Part shown: one piece after another, positions 5,697-5,961 of the stretch
Layout: each line of letters begins with the position of its first letter
How positions within the stretch are numbered: position 1 is the first letter of the stretch
DNA from: Planctomycetaceae bacterium
Lineage (GTDB): Bacteria; Planctomycetota; Planctomycetia; Pirellulales; UBA1268
Assembly (NCBI GenBank): GCA_030616935.1
Contig: JAUWWJ010000111.1
Span: 1 to 5,961, forward strand
DNA length: 5,961 nucleotides
Reading direction: 5' to 3'
Position numbers and translations under genes: made by a program
The notes under the pieces: model-generated
What the model saw: the letters and a program-made list of their open reading frames with translations, nothing else
Told to the model about the DNA's origin: nothing
Database searches by the model: none

Positions 5697-5961
5697 TCAT
5701 TCAACAGGTAAGAGCCAGCCTCGTACTCTGGCATGCACGTTGGCAACTCGACCCATGTAGTGATCCATACTGTAGGTCCCGGCCGCTTGGAGAATATGAT
5801 CTTTGGCTTTTCCAATATTCCCATTTGCCTCAGCGTAGAGACCGAGATAAAGATGAGCGTAACACAACTGATTGCGTTGCTGCTGACTATCCCCGCGGGC
5901 TGCATGCATAAGCACATTCTCTTCGCTGCCATCTCCTTGATAGAGCTCAAGTATCTGCTTC
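5697..5961 (-). CDS. TPR-repeat protein, C-terminal fragment
   Basis: The frame enters from the right edge with no start in the window and ends in TGA at 5699-5697, giving the last 88 residues of a longer protein. It begins KQILELYQGDGSEEN and contains one clear tetratricopeptide repeat, AHLYLGLYAEANGNIGKAKD followed by HILQAA. The TPR consensus positions are filled: L7-G8 (LG of YLG), A20 (KA of GKA), I24 and A27. It finishes with TYSMDHYMGRVANVHARVR. TPR units form helical hairpins for protein-protein binding; the partner and the N-terminal part (possibly a signal or lipoprotein peptide) are not visible. A longer overlapping frame (5639-5950) encodes no recognisable protein and is rejected. 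The aquaporin gene follows 124 bp downstream, apparently with its own promoter. Confidence 0.7.
   Translation of the reverse strand, partial: KQILELYQGDGSEENVLMHAARGDSQQQRNQLCYAHLYLGLYAEANGNIGKAKDHILQAAGTYSMDHYMGRVANVHARVRGWLLPVE

Noticed and set aside
5639..5950. 103-residue minus-strand frame at the right edge
   Set aside because: It overlaps, in another frame, the fragment that shows a proper TPR pattern; its own translation has scattered Cys and Met and no family resemblance.

Overview
The window looks like a chromosomal piece of a bacterium of the Planctomycetes group, probably aquatic. That is an inference from gene content. It carries two genes of the tetrahydromethanopterin (H4MPT)-linked C1 set, which in bacteria is largely confined to methylotrophs and Planctomycetes. 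It also has an exported SUMF1/formylglycine-generating-enzyme-like protein of a type common in that phylum, an exported DUF3500 protein, and base composition near half G+C. I see no RNA genes, CRISPR array, insertion sequence or phage gene.

Layout. Positions 1-193 (minus) hold the N-terminus of a DUF6513 / dihydropteroate-synthase-related protein that runs off the left edge. It is divergent, across a 96-bp spacer, from a GTG-started DUF447 gene (290-871, plus). These two are the C1/pterin part of the window. DUF447 ends in a 4-base overlap with the convergent DUF3500 gene (868-1953, minus). From there to the right edge every gene is on the minus strand. In transcription order (right to left) they are: the C-terminus of a TPR protein (5697-5961), a NIP-like aquaporin (4874-5572), an exported SUMF1-like protein (3490-4707), a mandelate racemase/enolase-superfamily enzyme (2081-3241), a possible 9-codon leader ORF (2008-2037), and the secreted DUF3500 protein. 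The gaps of 120-250 bp between them argue against one tight operon.

How the genes may fit together. Only the divergent DUF6513/DUF447 pair makes a recognisable pathway unit. The minus-strand genes look like a loose accessory group: an acid-sugar-type enolase-superfamily enzyme, two exported proteins without assigned activity, and a neutral-solute channel. A shared role is not demonstrated by the sequence.

Most worth a second look: (1) a short ORF with a near-perfect Shine-Dalgarno sequence and mutually exclusive small hairpins just upstream of the DUF3500 gene; (2) a NIP-type aquaporin with a predicted F/A/A/R selectivity filter; (3) a SUMF1-like protein without the FGE cysteine pair and with an extra C-terminal tail; (4) a racemase-type active site that matches mandelate racemase at a constant residue offset, with unknown substrate; (5) palindromic elements in two promoter regions. 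I do not see convincing evidence of a wholly new multi-gene system.
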